Origin: an uncultured Acidimicrobiales bacterium
GTDB taxonomy: Bacteria > Actinomycetota > Acidimicrobiia > Acidimicrobiales > Bin134
Assembly (NCBI GenBank): GCA_951813555.1
Contig: OX638344.1
Span: 3,349,076 to 3,413,075 of the forward strand
Direction: 5' to 3'
Length of the DNA stretch: 64,000 bases
Shown here: piece by piece, positions 1 through 8,887 of the stretch
How positions within the stretch are numbered: position 1 is the first letter of the stretch
Layout of the letters: each line of letters starts with the position of its first letter
The notes under the pieces: generated by a model
What the model saw: only the letters and a program-made list of their open reading frames with translations
Databases searched by the model: none
Told to the model about the DNA's origin: nothing
Position numbers and translations under genes: made by a program

Positions 1-730
1 AAGGATCGTAGCCAGTGTCCTCTAGTTGGGCAGCTAGTTCCGGGCCTCCGGTCTCCCGGATCACGCCGTCGATGAGGATGTGGACCACGTCGGCATGGAG
101 CACGGTCAGCAGACGGCTGAAGTGGGTGATGGCCAGCACGCCCAAATTGTCCTGGTGGGTGGCCAGCTCGATGCGATGGCTCACCGCGGCCAACGCGTCC
201 ACATCCAGGCCGCTGTCCAGCTCGTCCAAGATGGCAATTCGAGGGCGGAGCACGCCGAGCTGCACCGCCTCGCTTCGCTTCATCTCGCCCCCAGACAGGT
301 CTACGTTCAATGACCGGTACAGCAAGTCGGGGTCGAAGCCGACGAGCTCAGCCTCGGCAGCTACTTGGGCTTCCACCGCGCTGCGGTCCCCTCCAGTAGC
401 GGCCACTGCTTCTTCCAACATGATCTCCAAGCCCACACCCGGCACCTCGGTGGGATATTGCTGGGTGGAGAACAGCCCAGCGTGGGCCCGTTCCCACGGG
501 GACAGATCCACCAGGTCGGCGCCGTTCAGAGTGATCGACCCCGCCGTGACCTCGTAGCTGGGACGGCCCATGATGGCGTAGGCCAAGGTGGACTTGCCCG
601 AGCCGTTGGGCCCCATCACGGCATGGACTTCGCCCGATGCCACCCGCAGATCTACCCCATTCAGCACCATCTGCCCGCCGACTCGGACATGCAGGCTCTC
701 AACGATCAATTCGCTGATTGACTCGCTCAT
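1..730 (-). CDS. sufC: Fe-S cluster assembly ATPase SufC (3' end cut by window edge)
   Basis: SufC is the cytosolic ATPase of the SufBCD scaffold that builds Fe-S clusters. Visible are the Walker A motif GPNGSGKST (about residues 40-48), the ABC signature LSGGEMKRSE and the Walker B stretch ILDELDSGLD. The ATG at 730 lies 19 bp after the Rieske gene stop, which suggests the same transcript. The frame stays open to base 2, so about 243 codons are present; the family is usually 250-260 aa, so only the last few residues are missing. SufS and SufU, which usually follow in actinobacteria, would lie beyond the edge; that is inference. Confidence 0.95.
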   Translation of the reverse strand, partial: MSESISELIVESLHVRVGGQMVLNGVDLRVASGEVHAVMGPNGSGKSTLAYAIMGRPSYEVTAGSITLNGADLVDLSPWERAHAGLFSTQQYPTEVPGVGLEIMLEEAVAATGGDRSAVEAQVAAEAELVGFDPDLLYRSLNVDLSGGEMKRSEAVQLGVLRPRIAILDELDSGLDVDALAAVSHRIELATHQDNLGVLAITHFSRLLTVLHADVVHILIDGVIRETGGPELAAQLEDTGYDP

Positions 731-749
731 GGCTAGATCACTCCGCGGC

Positions 750-1091
750 TTATTCATCTTGGCCGACCTCCAGCCAGACCTGACCGTCCTCCACGCCCAC
801 GTCATAGACGGGCACCGGGCGCGTGGCGGGCAGAGTCTCAGCCTCTCCAGTGGCTAAAGAGAACAAGCTGCCGTGTTTCCAACATTCGATGGTGCCCTCT
901 TCGGCGTCTACTTCGCCCTCAGCCAGGGAGTAATCGGCATGGCTGCAAATGTCGCCCAGCGCGTACAGGTCATCTCCCAGCCGGACAACCGCCACCTGGT
1001 GAGCCAATCCGCCAGCCTCAATGTCGAACCGCCGGGCCTCCCCATCGCCCACCTCATCAAGCGGGCACAGGACCACTCGATCCCCGGTCAC
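750..1091 (-). CDS. Rieske [2Fe-2S] ferredoxin in suf cluster
   Basis: Small 113-aa Rieske protein, cytosolic, with no signal peptide. Both cluster-binding boxes are intact: C-x-H at residues 49-51 and C-x2-H at residues 70-73 (CWKHGS). The size fits the stand-alone ferredoxin subunits often annotated as non-haem dioxygenase ferredoxins. Its start overlaps the sufD stop by 4 nt (ATGA), so translation is probably coupled. A Rieske gene between sufD and sufC is a known actinobacterial arrangement. An electron-transfer role in cluster assembly is inferred from position only; no oxygenase partner is in the window. Confidence 0.9.
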   Translation of the reverse strand: MTGDRVVLCPLDEVGDGEARRFDIEAGGLAHQVAVVRLGDDLYALGDICSHADYSLAEGEVDAEEGTIECWKHGSLFSLATGEAETLPATRPVPVYDVGVEDGQVWLEVGQDE

Positions 1092-2359
1092 GCCCCCGAC
1101 CCGCTTCTCTCAATGGCGTGGTGATGGCTAAACCCCTCGATCTTGGACTGGAGCCGATCTCGCACCGCAGGCACCGCCTCGAGAACAGGGAATTGATCGA
1201 GCACCTCGTCGAAGAACCCGGTCACAATCAGGCGCTCGGCGGTCTCGGTGGGAACCCCCCGGCTCTCCAGGTAGAACAACTGCTCGCCGTCGATCGGACC
1301 GACCGCGGAAGCGTGGCTGCAATGCACCTCGTTGTTTTCAATCTCCAAGTTGGGCACCGACTCGGCCCAGGCGTCCTCCGACAGCTTGATGTTCCGGTTG
1401 GTCTGGTAGGCGTTGGTGCCTCGGGCATCGGGCCGAACCCGGATCAGCCCGGTGTAGACCGAACGGGAGGAGTCGTCCACCGCACCCTTGAAAAGCAGGC
1501 TGCTGGTGGTATCGGGAGCGGCGTGATCTTGGAAGGTGCGAAAGTCCAGAGTCTGGTCGCCGTCGCCGAAATACAGCGATATGAGATCACCGGTGGCGCC
1601 TCGGCCGGACAGATGAGTGTCCAGCCGCATTCGGGCATACCCTCCGCCCAGCGCGGCAGTGGAGGCTCGCATATGGGCCTGCGAGCCAATGTGGCTGACC
1701 TGCGAGCCAATGTGCCAAACCTTGGGACCCAGGTCCTGCATAGCTAGATAGCCGACCCGGGCGGCGGAAGCCACCCTGATCTCGACCACCGGGCTCACGA
1801 AAGCGGCAACGTCGGCTGAGCCGTACAGCTCCAGCACTTCGACCGAGGAATCGGCCCCCGCGTCCACGATCAACCGGGGGAAAACTGCGGCTCCTTCGGC
1901 GTCGATCCAGTGGCGCACCACGATGGGCCCTTCCACGCTCACCCCTGGGGGCACCCGCACCAACACCGGCTCAACGGAGAACGCCGCATTCATGACGGCG
2001 AATAGGTCGACATCAACCGATGCGGCCAGCTCGGCGTCACCATCGCCCAGCGGGCGGACCTCCACCCCTTGGTCGGCCGCCTCAGGGGACAGCTCCACCC
2101 CGCACAGCCGGCCGTTGCTGGTGTCGGCGATCGCACAGTGACCGGGAACGGAGGTCGGTGATTGGGCACCGGCGTCAGAAGCCAGCTGATAGCGGCCGAG
2201 ATCTAGCTGTCCGATGGGGGTATAGCGCCAGAGTTCTTCTTCAACCGAGGGCATGGTCGCAACGGCCACCTGCTCGGCGGCAGCTACTCGACGGCGGGCC
2301 AGCCAATCGGGGCCGGGTATGGCACCGGCCGCCTCGGGAGTGAATTGTGAATCGATCAC
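1088..2359 (-). CDS. sufD: Fe-S cluster assembly scaffold protein SufD
   Basis: 423-aa SufD, the partner of SufB in the SufBC2D scaffold. The C-terminal core is typical: an ENNEVHCSHAS stretch followed by GEQLFYLESRGV, matching the SUF_FeS-scaffold beta-helix end that contacts SufC. The N-terminal about 100 residues are divergent, as usual for SufD. The start overlaps the stop of the small Cys-rich gene by 4 nt and its stop overlaps the Rieske start by 4 nt, so this is one translationally coupled operon. Length matches the family (about 380-430 aa). Confidence 0.93.
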   Translation of the reverse strand: MIDSQFTPEAAGAIPGPDWLARRRVAAAEQVAVATMPSVEEELWRYTPIGQLDLGRYQLASDAGAQSPTSVPGHCAIADTSNGRLCGVELSPEAADQGVEVRPLGDGDAELAASVDVDLFAVMNAAFSVEPVLVRVPPGVSVEGPIVVRHWIDAEGAAVFPRLIVDAGADSSVEVLELYGSADVAAFVSPVVEIRVASAARVGYLAMQDLGPKVWHIGSQVSHIGSQAHMRASTAALGGGYARMRLDTHLSGRGATGDLISLYFGDGDQTLDFRTFQDHAAPDTTSSLLFKGAVDDSSRSVYTGLIRVRPDARGTNAYQTNRNIKLSEDAWAESVPNLEIENNEVHCSHASAVGPIDGEQLFYLESRGVPTETAERLIVTGFFDEVLDQFPVLEAVPAVRDRLQSKIEGFSHHHAIERSGSGA

Positions 2360-2727
2360 GAACGCCGACGGCGCTTTCGCCGCTTGGCCTTTCCGCCGCC
2401 GCCCGCTCTCAACCGTCGTCGAGACTTGTCCTTCTCCAGCTCGGCCAACACCCGGGGTCCGGCCTCGTTCACGATGTCCTCGGCGGCATCCAGCAGAGCG
2501 CCAATGCTGTCGTCGCTTCCCACGCTGGACGGCGCTTCGGGAGTGGGCGGTGTCACCAGGGTGCCGTGCGACCAGTTCACGTCTACCAGCCGCCGCTCAA
2601 AGGCCGAGCAGTCGTCGGGACAGCGCCACGGGGCCTCGGGGGCCAAGTCCAAATCGCACTTCCGCACGGTCTCCCCATTGGGGTACGACCGGCTCTCGAA
2701 GTACTTGCAATCCTGCCGCATGGGCAT
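2356..2727 (-). CDS. Small Cys-rich protein between sufB and sufD, function unknown
   Basis: I do not recognise a named family. The ATG at 2727 overlaps the sufB TGA (TGATG), and the stop overlaps the sufD start by 4 nt, so it is embedded in the suf operon. An in-frame upstream start at 2772 exists but would lie inside sufB. The 123-aa product has four cysteines in its first 40 residues (C7, C24, C36, C40), an acidic middle and a very basic C-terminal tail (GKAKRRKRRRRS). Four spaced cysteines could bind zinc or a transient Fe-S cluster; the basic tail could bind nucleic acid. A role in Fe-S assembly is inference from position. Confidence 0.75.
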   Translation of the reverse strand: MPMRQDCKYFESRSYPNGETVRKCDLDLAPEAPWRCPDDCSAFERRLVDVNWSHGTLVTPPTPEAPSSVGSDDSIGALLDAAEDIVNEAGPRVLAELEKDKSRRRLRAGGGGKAKRRKRRRRS

Positions 2728-4136
2728 CAGCCGACAGATCCCTCCATCTGCAACTCGATAAGCCGGCTCCACTCCACGGCGTACTCCATCGGCAGGGTGC
2801 GGGTGATGGGCTCGATGAAGCCATTGACGATCATGCCCATGGCCTGCTCTTGGGTCAGCCCCCGGCTCATCAGATAGAACAGCTGCTCATCGGCCACCTT
2901 GGAGACGGTGGCCTCGTGGCCGATCTCCGCGTCCCGGGTGCCCACCTCCATGTAGGGGTAGGTGTCGGACACGCTATCCTCGTCCAAGATCAGCGCGTCG
3001 CACTGGACGTGGCTGCGGCAGCCGTAGGCATCGTCCTCTACCCGGACCAGACCTCGGTAGCTGGTGCGACCGCCGCCGTTGGAGATCGACTTGGACACGA
3101 TCTTGGAGGTGGTCTCGGGAGCGGCGTGGGTCATCTTGGCCCCGGCATCTTGATGCTGATCGGGACCGGCGTAGGCCACCGACAGCACCTCGCCCGAGGC
3201 CTTGGGGCCGACCATCACTACGGCGGGGTACTTCATGGTCAGGCGGGAGCCGATGTTGCCGTCGATCCACTCCATGTGGCCTTCGGCCTCGACCTTGGCA
3301 CGCTTGGTGACCAGGTTGTACACGTTGTTGGACCAGTTCTGGATGGTGGTGTAGGTGACCCGGGCCGATTTCTTGACCAGGATCTCCACCACTGCGGAGT
3401 GCAGCGAATCGCTGGTATACACCGGAGCCGAACACCCCTCGATGTAGTGAACCTGCGAGCCCTCGTCGGCAATGATGAGGGTTCGCTCGAACTGGCCCAT
3501 GTTCTCGGCATTAATCCGGAAGTAGGCCTGGAGCGGCATCTCCACCGTCACACCGGGCGGCACATAGATGAAGCTGCCCCCCGACCACACTGCGGAGTTC
3601 AGCGAGGCGAACTTGTTGTCGCCCGGCGGGATGATGGAGCCGAAGTGCTCCTGCACCAGCTCGGGATACTCCTTGAGCGCGGTGTCCATGTCGCAGAACA
3701 GCACTCCTTGGCGCTCCAAGTCTTCCCGGTTGCGGTGGTATACCACCTCGGACTCGTACTGGGCGGTCACCCCGGCCAGATACTTGCGCTCGGCCTCGGG
3801 GATGCCCAGCTTCTCGTAGGTGTCCTTTATCGAGTCCGGAACCGCATCCCAGTCGTCGGCCAGACCCTCGGTGGGCTTGATGTAGTAGTAGATGTTGTCG
3901 AAATCGATGCCCGACATGTCGCCGCCCCAATTGGGCATGGGCCGCTTCTCGAACCGGGCAAGCGACTTCAAGCGGAAGTTCCGCATCCAGTCGGGCTCGC
4001 TCTTCATCCACGACATCTCCTGGACGATGTCGGTGTTCAGCCCTCTTTTGGGCTTGAAGACGTAATCTTCCTCATCGCTCCAACCGAGTTTGTATCGGCC
4101 GAGATCAAGGGCGAGGGCTTCCGACGACATATCCAA
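2727..4136 (-). CDS. sufB: Fe-S cluster assembly scaffold protein SufB
   Basis: 469-aa SufB, the main scaffold subunit on which nascent Fe-S clusters form with SufC and SufD. The length and conserved blocks ([40 protein letters not shown] and a C-terminal LFYLMSRGL) are those of bacterial SufB. It is the first suf gene of the leftward run, 46 bp after the gamma-carbonic-anhydrase-like gene. Two ATG codons (4136 and 4130) are possible starts. No sufR repressor is seen next to it, unlike in many actinobacteria. Confidence 0.95.
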   Translation of the reverse strand: MDMSSEALALDLGRYKLGWSDEEDYVFKPKRGLNTDIVQEMSWMKSEPDWMRNFRLKSLARFEKRPMPNWGGDMSGIDFDNIYYYIKPTEGLADDWDAVPDSIKDTYEKLGIPEAERKYLAGVTAQYESEVVYHRNREDLERQGVLFCDMDTALKEYPELVQEHFGSIIPPGDNKFASLNSAVWSGGSFIYVPPGVTVEMPLQAYFRINAENMGQFERTLIIADEGSQVHYIEGCSAPVYTSDSLHSAVVEILVKKSARVTYTTIQNWSNNVYNLVTKRAKVEAEGHMEWIDGNIGSRLTMKYPAVVMVGPKASGEVLSVAYAGPDQHQDAGAKMTHAAPETTSKIVSKSISNGGGRTSYRGLVRVEDDAYGCRSHVQCDALILDEDSVSDTYPYMEVGTRDAEIGHEATVSKVADEQLFYLMSRGLTQEQAMGMIVNGFIEPITRTLPMEYAVEWSRLIELQMEGSVG

Positions 4137-4182
4137 ATCCTAGCGACAGGGGTGAAGTGGTTAGTTCGAATACTACCGGCGA

Positions 4183-4701
4183 TTAGCTCAGTAAGCGCAT
4201 CTCAGTCCGATATCGGTGGCCCCGGGCCACATAGCCCTGGGCGTCCTCTCGATTCTGACCCTCGGCCATGTGGCCCTCTCGGACTCTTGCCGGCACGCCG
4301 ATGGCCAAGGCCAGCGGTGGAATCTTCATGTGGTTGGTGACTACTGCACTGGCCCCGACCAGCGCCCCCCTCCCCACAACCGCTTCGTGGAGCACGACCG
4401 AAGCTACCCCGATCAGCGCTTCGTCCTCGATCGTACAGCCTTCCAAGTGGGCCAAATGGCCGACGGTGACGTCATTGCCCACCACCGTGGGCAACTCATC
4501 GGTGTTGTGGATCACGGCATTGTCCTGGATGGAGGTGCGGGCTCCGATGGTTATTCCCGCTCCGTCGCCCCGGAGCACCGCCCCCGGCCAAATCGTGGAC
4601 TCGGCTCCCACACTCACTTGGCCGATGATCACGGCCAGCGGGTGAATGAATGCCTCCGGGTGGATGTCGGGCTCGATGTCTCCCAGTGCAAACAGCGGCA
4701 T
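4183..4701 (-). CDS. Gamma-carbonic-anhydrase-like hexapeptide-repeat protein
   Basis: 172-aa left-handed beta-helix protein of the YrdA/PaaY/CaiE type. Hexapeptide-repeat turns are visible through residues 15-125, with family motifs WPGAVLRGD, SIQDNAVIHN and VGHLAHLEGC, whose histidines would form the metal site between subunits of the trimer. Members are gamma-carbonic anhydrases or thioesterase/acyltransferase-like proteins, and the substrate cannot be told from sequence. The gene sits 6 bp after the flavin reductase stop and just before sufB, all on the same strand, so co-transcription is likely. Confidence 0.87.
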   Translation of the reverse strand: MPLFALGDIEPDIHPEAFIHPLAVIIGQVSVGAESTIWPGAVLRGDGAGITIGARTSIQDNAVIHNTDELPTVVGNDVTVGHLAHLEGCTIEDEALIGVASVVLHEAVVGRGALVGASAVVTNHMKIPPLALAIGVPARVREGHMAEGQNREDAQGYVARGHRYRTEMRLLS

Positions 4702-4707
4702 GGCCCG

Positions 4708-5205
4708 TCAGCCCAGCGGGTCGAAGGAGCCGTACTTGCCGGCCAAGAACACCAGCGGCCCCACGTCGTCTCGCTGGACCCCCAGATCCAATACCCTCCC
4801 AAGGACGATCCAATGATCGCCGCCCTCCACCACCTCGTCGATCTCGCAGTCGATCCACGCCAGCGAGGACTCGAAGATGGGGGCGCCCGTGATCCTCATC
4901 GCCCACTCCAAACCGGCGAACTTGTCCTCGGCTTTGGAGGCGAACAGGTTGGACATCTCTACTTGGTCTTCAGCCAGGATGTTCACTCCGAAATGGCCCG
5001 CAGCCTCGATGGCCGGCCAGCTGGTGGACGACTTGCCCGGCATGAACATAACCAGCGGCGGGTCGAGCGACACCGATCCGAATGAGCCAATGGCCAGCCC
5101 GGCGGGTCCATCGGGTCCTGAGGCTGTCACCACGGTCACCCCGGTGGGGAATTGTCCGAGCACTTGGCGGAATATGGCCGAGTCGAACGGCGGGCTGTCA
5201 GACAC
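4708..5205 (-). CDS. Flavin reductase family protein (FMN-binding split barrel)
   Basis: 165-aa flavin reductase-like protein that would reduce FMN/FAD with NAD(P)H for a partner monooxygenase. Visible family features are FPTGVTVVTA near the N-terminus, the SLDPPLVMFMPGKSSTSW block and FGVNILAEDQ. I chose the GTG at 5205 because GAGGAG lies 5 nt upstream (5216-5211); an upstream start at 5304 would add 33 low-complexity residues. It follows mutY by 46 bp. No obvious monooxygenase partner is adjacent. Confidence 0.86.
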   Translation of the reverse strand: MSDSPPFDSAIFRQVLGQFPTGVTVVTASGPDGPAGLAIGSFGSVSLDPPLVMFMPGKSSTSWPAIEAAGHFGVNILAEDQVEMSNLFASKAEDKFAGLEWAMRITGAPIFESSLAWIDCEIDEVVEGGDHWIVLGRVLDLGVQRDDVGPLVFLAGKYGSFDPLG

Positions 5206-5251
5206 ATGGACTCCTCGGGCGGGACAGACTTTGCCCCTGGCAGGAAGAAGG

Positions 5252-6160
5252 CTAGTGCCTGCCTTCAAACGAGCCCGCGTCGGGCAGGGTTGCCGCGCCG
5301 TCATCGCCGATGACGGCCATGCCGTCGGCTACCAGTCCGACCAGGATCCGCTCGGCCCGAATCGGATCATCCGGCCAGCCTGCGGCCTCGGCCACTTCTG
5401 ATGGCGACAACGGGCCGCGGCGGAGCGCAGCTACCAGCCGACCTCTACCCTGGCGGTCTGAACCGGCGAAACGGGACTGCCCGGCGCTCACCCGAGCCGA
5501 ACCGTCGGCCGGGTCAATCCCCTGGCCTCGCCAGCGGCATTCTGAGCGCACCGGGCACTGCTCGCATTGAGGGTTTCGCCGAGTACACATCTCAGTCGCG
5601 AGATCGAACAGAGCCTGGTTCCATGCCCAGCCTGATCCAGCAGGCACGGCCGCATCGGCGATCGCTTGAACCTCGACAGACCCCAGGCGGCGACCCTGCC
5701 ATCGAGCCAGTACCCGGCCCACGTTGGTGTCCACCACCCCGGCGTCGTCCTCATAGGCGAATACCAGCACGGCCCGAGCGGTGTAGGGCCCCACACCGGG
5801 CAGCTTCAGCAGAGCCGAGAGATCGCGCGGGGGGATTCCTCCATGAAGCTCCTCTACCTGCTGGGCGCAGCGATGCAGCTGAACGGCGCGGCGGTTGTAC
5901 CCCAATCCTTCCCAAGCCCTGATCACTGCTGATATGGGGGCGGCTGCGCATGCCGACGGATTGGGAAACTCAGCCACGAAGGCCTCATAGCGGGGAATCA
6001 CCCGTGCGACCTGGGTCTGCTGGAGCATCACCTCTGATACCAGGATCGCCCAGGGGTCTCGGGTGCGCCGCCAGGGCAAATCCCGCCGGTGACGCTCCCC
6101 CCAGGTCAACAGTGCTGTGTGCTGGCGGGCCTCAGGCGCCGTCTTCTGGCTCGGGGTCAT
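5252..6160 (-). CDS. mutY: A/G-specific adenine glycosylase MutY
   Basis: Base-excision repair glycosylase that removes adenine opposite 8-oxoguanine. The 302-aa product has the helix-hairpin-helix LPGVGPYTARAV, the catalytic Asp in GVVDTNVGR, the Glu in SEVMLQQTQV, and the [4Fe-4S] ligands C-x6-C-x2-C-x5-C (start CTRRNPQCEQC). The protein ends soon after the cluster with about 70 residues resembling a winged helix instead of the usual Nudix-like 8-oxoG recognition domain, a short form also seen in other actinobacteria. The ATG at 6160 is 5 bp after the CapA gene stop; the open frame continues upstream without homology. Confidence 0.93.
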   Translation of the reverse strand: MTPSQKTAPEARQHTALLTWGERHRRDLPWRRTRDPWAILVSEVMLQQTQVARVIPRYEAFVAEFPNPSACAAAPISAVIRAWEGLGYNRRAVQLHRCAQQVEELHGGIPPRDLSALLKLPGVGPYTARAVLVFAYEDDAGVVDTNVGRVLARWQGRRLGSVEVQAIADAAVPAGSGWAWNQALFDLATEMCTRRNPQCEQCPVRSECRWRGQGIDPADGSARVSAGQSRFAGSDRQGRGRLVAALRRGPLSPSEVAEAAGWPDDPIRAERILVGLVADGMAVIGDDGAATLPDAGSFEGRH

Positions 6161-6165
6161 CAGGC

Positions 6166-7530
6166 TCACCCTGTCCCTGGTTGAGCAGGCTGGCCGGTGA
6201 ACCCGACCTCCACGCCATAGCTCCGTAGTGTGGCGGTGGTCCGGGCCCACGACTGCTCGAGCTGTCTGGTCAGCTCGGGGCGGGCGGCAGCCAGTGCCGC
6301 GCCCACGTCGATGATGGTGAAGGTTCGCCGGTCCACCCATGTCGGCACCGCTTCGACGGCGACCACCTCGATGCTCCCCGACTCGCCTTCTTGCAGCTCA
6401 ACCACCGCGATCACGCCATCAGCGGACCCCGGCGGGCACGACCGGCACGATTGGGGCGACTGGTTGGACAGGAAGTTCCCCAGGCCGTAGATCACGTAGT
6501 TGCCGCCGGTGAACTCCACCGGCTGAATCACATGGGCGTGGGTGCCGACGATGAGATCGATCTCGTCGCCGGCGAGGATCTCTTTGGCCAGCGCCCGCTG
6601 CCGAGCGGTGGGCGCCACCCGGTACTCCGCGCCCCAGTGGATGCTCAACACCACGAAGTCGGCCCCGGCCCCGGCGGCTGCTCGGGCCTCGGCCAGGATC
6701 TCCTCGACGGAGATGACGTTCACCGCCCAAGGCTGGTCAGCTGGAAGGATGAAGCCGTTGAGGCCGTAGGTATAGGAGAGATGGCCGATGGTGATGCCGT
6801 TCGCCTGATACAAGGTCGGGGTGGCGGCTTCCTCTGAGGTACGGGCCATGCCCGCGTGGCCCAGGCCGGCCTCGTCGAACAGGTTGAGGGTGGCGGCGAT
6901 CCCCAAGGTTCCCTTGTCCAAAGAGTGATTCGACGCGGTGGAGCAGCCGTCGTAGCCGACTTCAGCCAGGGCGATGGCCAGATCACCGGGGGCGTTGAAC
7001 ACCGGATAGCCGGAGAGATCGCGGTTGTCGGGCGAGAGCGGTGTCTCCAGGTGGCAGATGGCAAGATCGGCACCGCTCAGGGCAGCTCGCACCGGTTCGA
7101 ACATGGGCCGATAGTCGTAGTCCAGCTCGTCGTTGCCGTTGGCCTGCGCCTGCTGGAAAACCGCGGTGTGCGATAGCAGATCGCCGGTGAAGGCCAGCCG
7201 GGCCTGCCGAGGTGCTGGGGTTGGCGCAGCGGTGGGGGTTGGCGTGGACTCCTGAGTGGGTACCGGCGTGGGGGCCGCTTCGGGGGGGCCGCTCGGTGGG
7301 GCGTCGGGGAGCGGTGCTGCCGTAGCAGGGAAAGACGGGGCCGGAGTCGAGAAGGCAGTCGGAACCGGCTCGTCTGTAGCAGTTGTCGCGACGCGAGCCG
7401 TCGGGGCCACCGGAGGCGGACCGGTGGCGGGGTGATCGCCGCCACAGCCGCCGGCCGCGGCAACGGTCGCCGCCGAGAGAACGGCGACCAATCCCCGCAC
7501 TGCGGAGCGGAGCATCCGTTTGCCGGTCAA
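6166..7530 (-). CDS. CapA-family lipoprotein (poly-gamma-glutamate synthesis-like metallophosphatase fold)
   Basis: 454-aa secreted protein. The N-terminus has a signal peptide with a lipobox (AAAGGC, Cys at about residue 29), followed by a Pro/Thr/Ala-rich linker to about residue 120. The CapA core follows: FTGDLLSHTA, SNHSLDKG, SIHWGAEYRVAPTARQR and GTHAHVIQPVEF, with metal-binding His/Asp residues of the calcineurin-like fold. The enzyme would sit on the outer face of the membrane. CapA homologues act in capsule or poly-gamma-glutamate formation, but many actinobacterial members have unknown substrates. Its start overlaps the upstream eIF2B-like gene stop by 4 nt. Confidence 0.9.
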   Translation of the reverse strand: MTGKRMLRSAVRGLVAVLSAATVAAAGGCGGDHPATGPPPVAPTARVATTATDEPVPTAFSTPAPSFPATAAPLPDAPPSGPPEAAPTPVPTQESTPTPTAAPTPAPRQARLAFTGDLLSHTAVFQQAQANGNDELDYDYRPMFEPVRAALSGADLAICHLETPLSPDNRDLSGYPVFNAPGDLAIALAEVGYDGCSTASNHSLDKGTLGIAATLNLFDEAGLGHAGMARTSEEAATPTLYQANGITIGHLSYTYGLNGFILPADQPWAVNVISVEEILAEARAAAGAGADFVVLSIHWGAEYRVAPTARQRALAKEILAGDEIDLIVGTHAHVIQPVEFTGGNYVIYGLGNFLSNQSPQSCRSCPPGSADGVIAVVELQEGESGSIEVVAVEAVPTWVDRRTFTIIDVGAALAAARPELTRQLEQSWARTTATLRSYGVEVGFTGQPAQPGTG

Positions 7531-8327
7531 ATGGCTGTGCTGAACAACTCAGGGGTCACCGGGCAGTCGGTGCTGGAAACCGCCTCGGCCACTGAGACCA
7601 GTCCGTCGGGGCCGGCGACTCGGTCCACCAGGGCGAGCGGCACAACCTCTTCGTCAGCCTCCCACGCCTCCAACATTCCCAATGCCCTTTCGGTCAGCGA
7701 GTCCCACATCGGACCGGGCAAGACTGTCCCCTTGCCAGCCACCAGCCACACCGGGACCTCGGCCGCTTGAGCCACCGCCGCGGCAGCCCGAGAACCGGAG
7801 ACCGCCAAGAATCCGTCGGGGCCGACCGCGGCTGTCTCCAACAGCACCAAGTCGGCTGAAGCCGCGGCCGCACCCAGCCCGCTCTCGGCAACTTCGTCTA
7901 CCCAGCCATCCTGCTCCGACAGCCGGCGGGCCAGGTTGCGCCCCTCTCCCAACACATCGACGACCAGCACCCGAAGGTCGCCCCGCCGCCTAAGGGTGCC
8001 CCCGATCAGGTCGGGCCAGCCGAGCACACAGACTGCGGCCTCGACGGGCAGCTGACGCGACAGCAGGCGAGCGGTTCTGTCCTCGGCTATCGCCTGCATG
8101 CACGCTCGGACCTCCGAGCGGGGGTCGGCCGCAGCGAGAACCCGGGAGGCCAACCACATGAGCGGACCAGAGGAGGGCTGGCGGGCAATCATGCGCCGGC
8201 AGGTGGTGACCAGCCCGGCGGGGTCGTAGCCGAAACTCAACAGCGCCCCGGCCGTCTCCCGCACCAGCGATTCCTGACCCACCCCCGACGACCGGGCCAC
8301 ATAACGCAGGTGCTCGATCGGGTGCAC
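7527..8327 (-). CDS. eIF2B / sugar-phosphate isomerase-like protein
   Basis: 266-aa protein resembling the alpha-subunit/MtnA superfamily (translation initiation factor 2B-like, ribose-1,5-bisphosphate isomerase-like). The C-terminal Rossmann-like half is the recognisable part: ADLVLLETAAVGPDGFLAVS followed by a VPVWLVAGKGTVLP stretch, which fits the family ligand-binding region. The N-terminal half is helical and divergent. Reaction unknown; an isomerase acting on a phosphorylated sugar is possible. It overlaps the CapA gene by 4 nt, so the two are probably co-expressed. Confidence 0.6.
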   Translation of the reverse strand: MHPIEHLRYVARSSGVGQESLVRETAGALLSFGYDPAGLVTTCRRMIARQPSSGPLMWLASRVLAAADPRSEVRACMQAIAEDRTARLLSRQLPVEAAVCVLGWPDLIGGTLRRRGDLRVLVVDVLGEGRNLARRLSEQDGWVDEVAESGLGAAAASADLVLLETAAVGPDGFLAVSGSRAAAAVAQAAEVPVWLVAGKGTVLPGPMWDSLTERALGMLEAWEADEEVVPLALVDRVAGPDGLVSVAEAVSSTDCPVTPELFSTAI

Positions 8328-8369
8328 GACATGAGGTTATGCCACCGTCCTGGGGTAACTTCGAATGCG

Positions 8370-8858
8370 ATGTCCACCCCGCTTGACGCCGATGTGACTT
8401 TGACTCCGCTGAACGGGATGCCCCGCCCTATTGGCGACTGGGTTACCGTCTTCCATCTGGTCATCGTCGTGCTCGACCCATACACCTACGAGAGTTCGTG
8501 GATGATCGACACCGCCGGCCGCGTTCTGCGCAACTTCATCGGCGCCGACTGCCGGGTGGCGTTCTTGGTCACCGCATCGCCCGATGAAGCCGAGGAGTTC
8601 CTCGGGCCGTGGACCAAGGAGATCCTTGCCTTCGCCGACGAGGATCGCTCAGTGGTGCGGGCCTTGGGGCTGGAGTCGCTCCCCGCCATCGTCCATCTCG
8701 ACCACCAGCTCAACCTGCGGGCCTCTGCCGAGGGCTGGAATCCCCCTGACTGGAGGGATTTCGCCTCCCAGCTCAGCGCGGCGATGAGTTGGCATCCCCC
8801 GGTGATCCCCGACGCTGGAGACCCGTCGCCGTTCGCCGGCACCCCGGCGTTAGGCTGA
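8370..8858 (+). CDS. Thioredoxin-fold-like conserved hypothetical protein
   Basis: 162-aa soluble protein. The pattern [20 protein letters not shown] followed by a hydrophobic strand and a Gly-Trp turn resembles the second half of peroxiredoxin/TlpA-type thioredoxin folds, including a cis-Pro before the strand (SLPAIVH). No CxxC is present, so redox activity is doubtful. The ATG at 8370 is preceded by TAACTT at 8356-8361, which could be a -10 box of a leaderless transcript. It runs in the same direction as the fumarase 29 bp downstream. Function not known. Confidence 0.6.
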   Translation: MSTPLDADVTLTPLNGMPRPIGDWVTVFHLVIVVLDPYTYESSWMIDTAGRVLRNFIGADCRVAFLVTASPDEAEEFLGPWTKEILAFADEDRSVVRALGLESLPAIVHLDHQLNLRASAEGWNPPDWRDFASQLSAAMSWHPPVIPDAGDPSPFAGTPALG

Positions 8859-8887
8859 ACAGAACACACATTGGACGAACCGAGCGC

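Noticed and set aside
2253..4340. 695-codon open frame on the plus strand over the suf genes
   Set aside because: It is the antisense shadow of sufB, the small gene and sufD; composition is typical of a high-GC antisense frame and no domain is visible.
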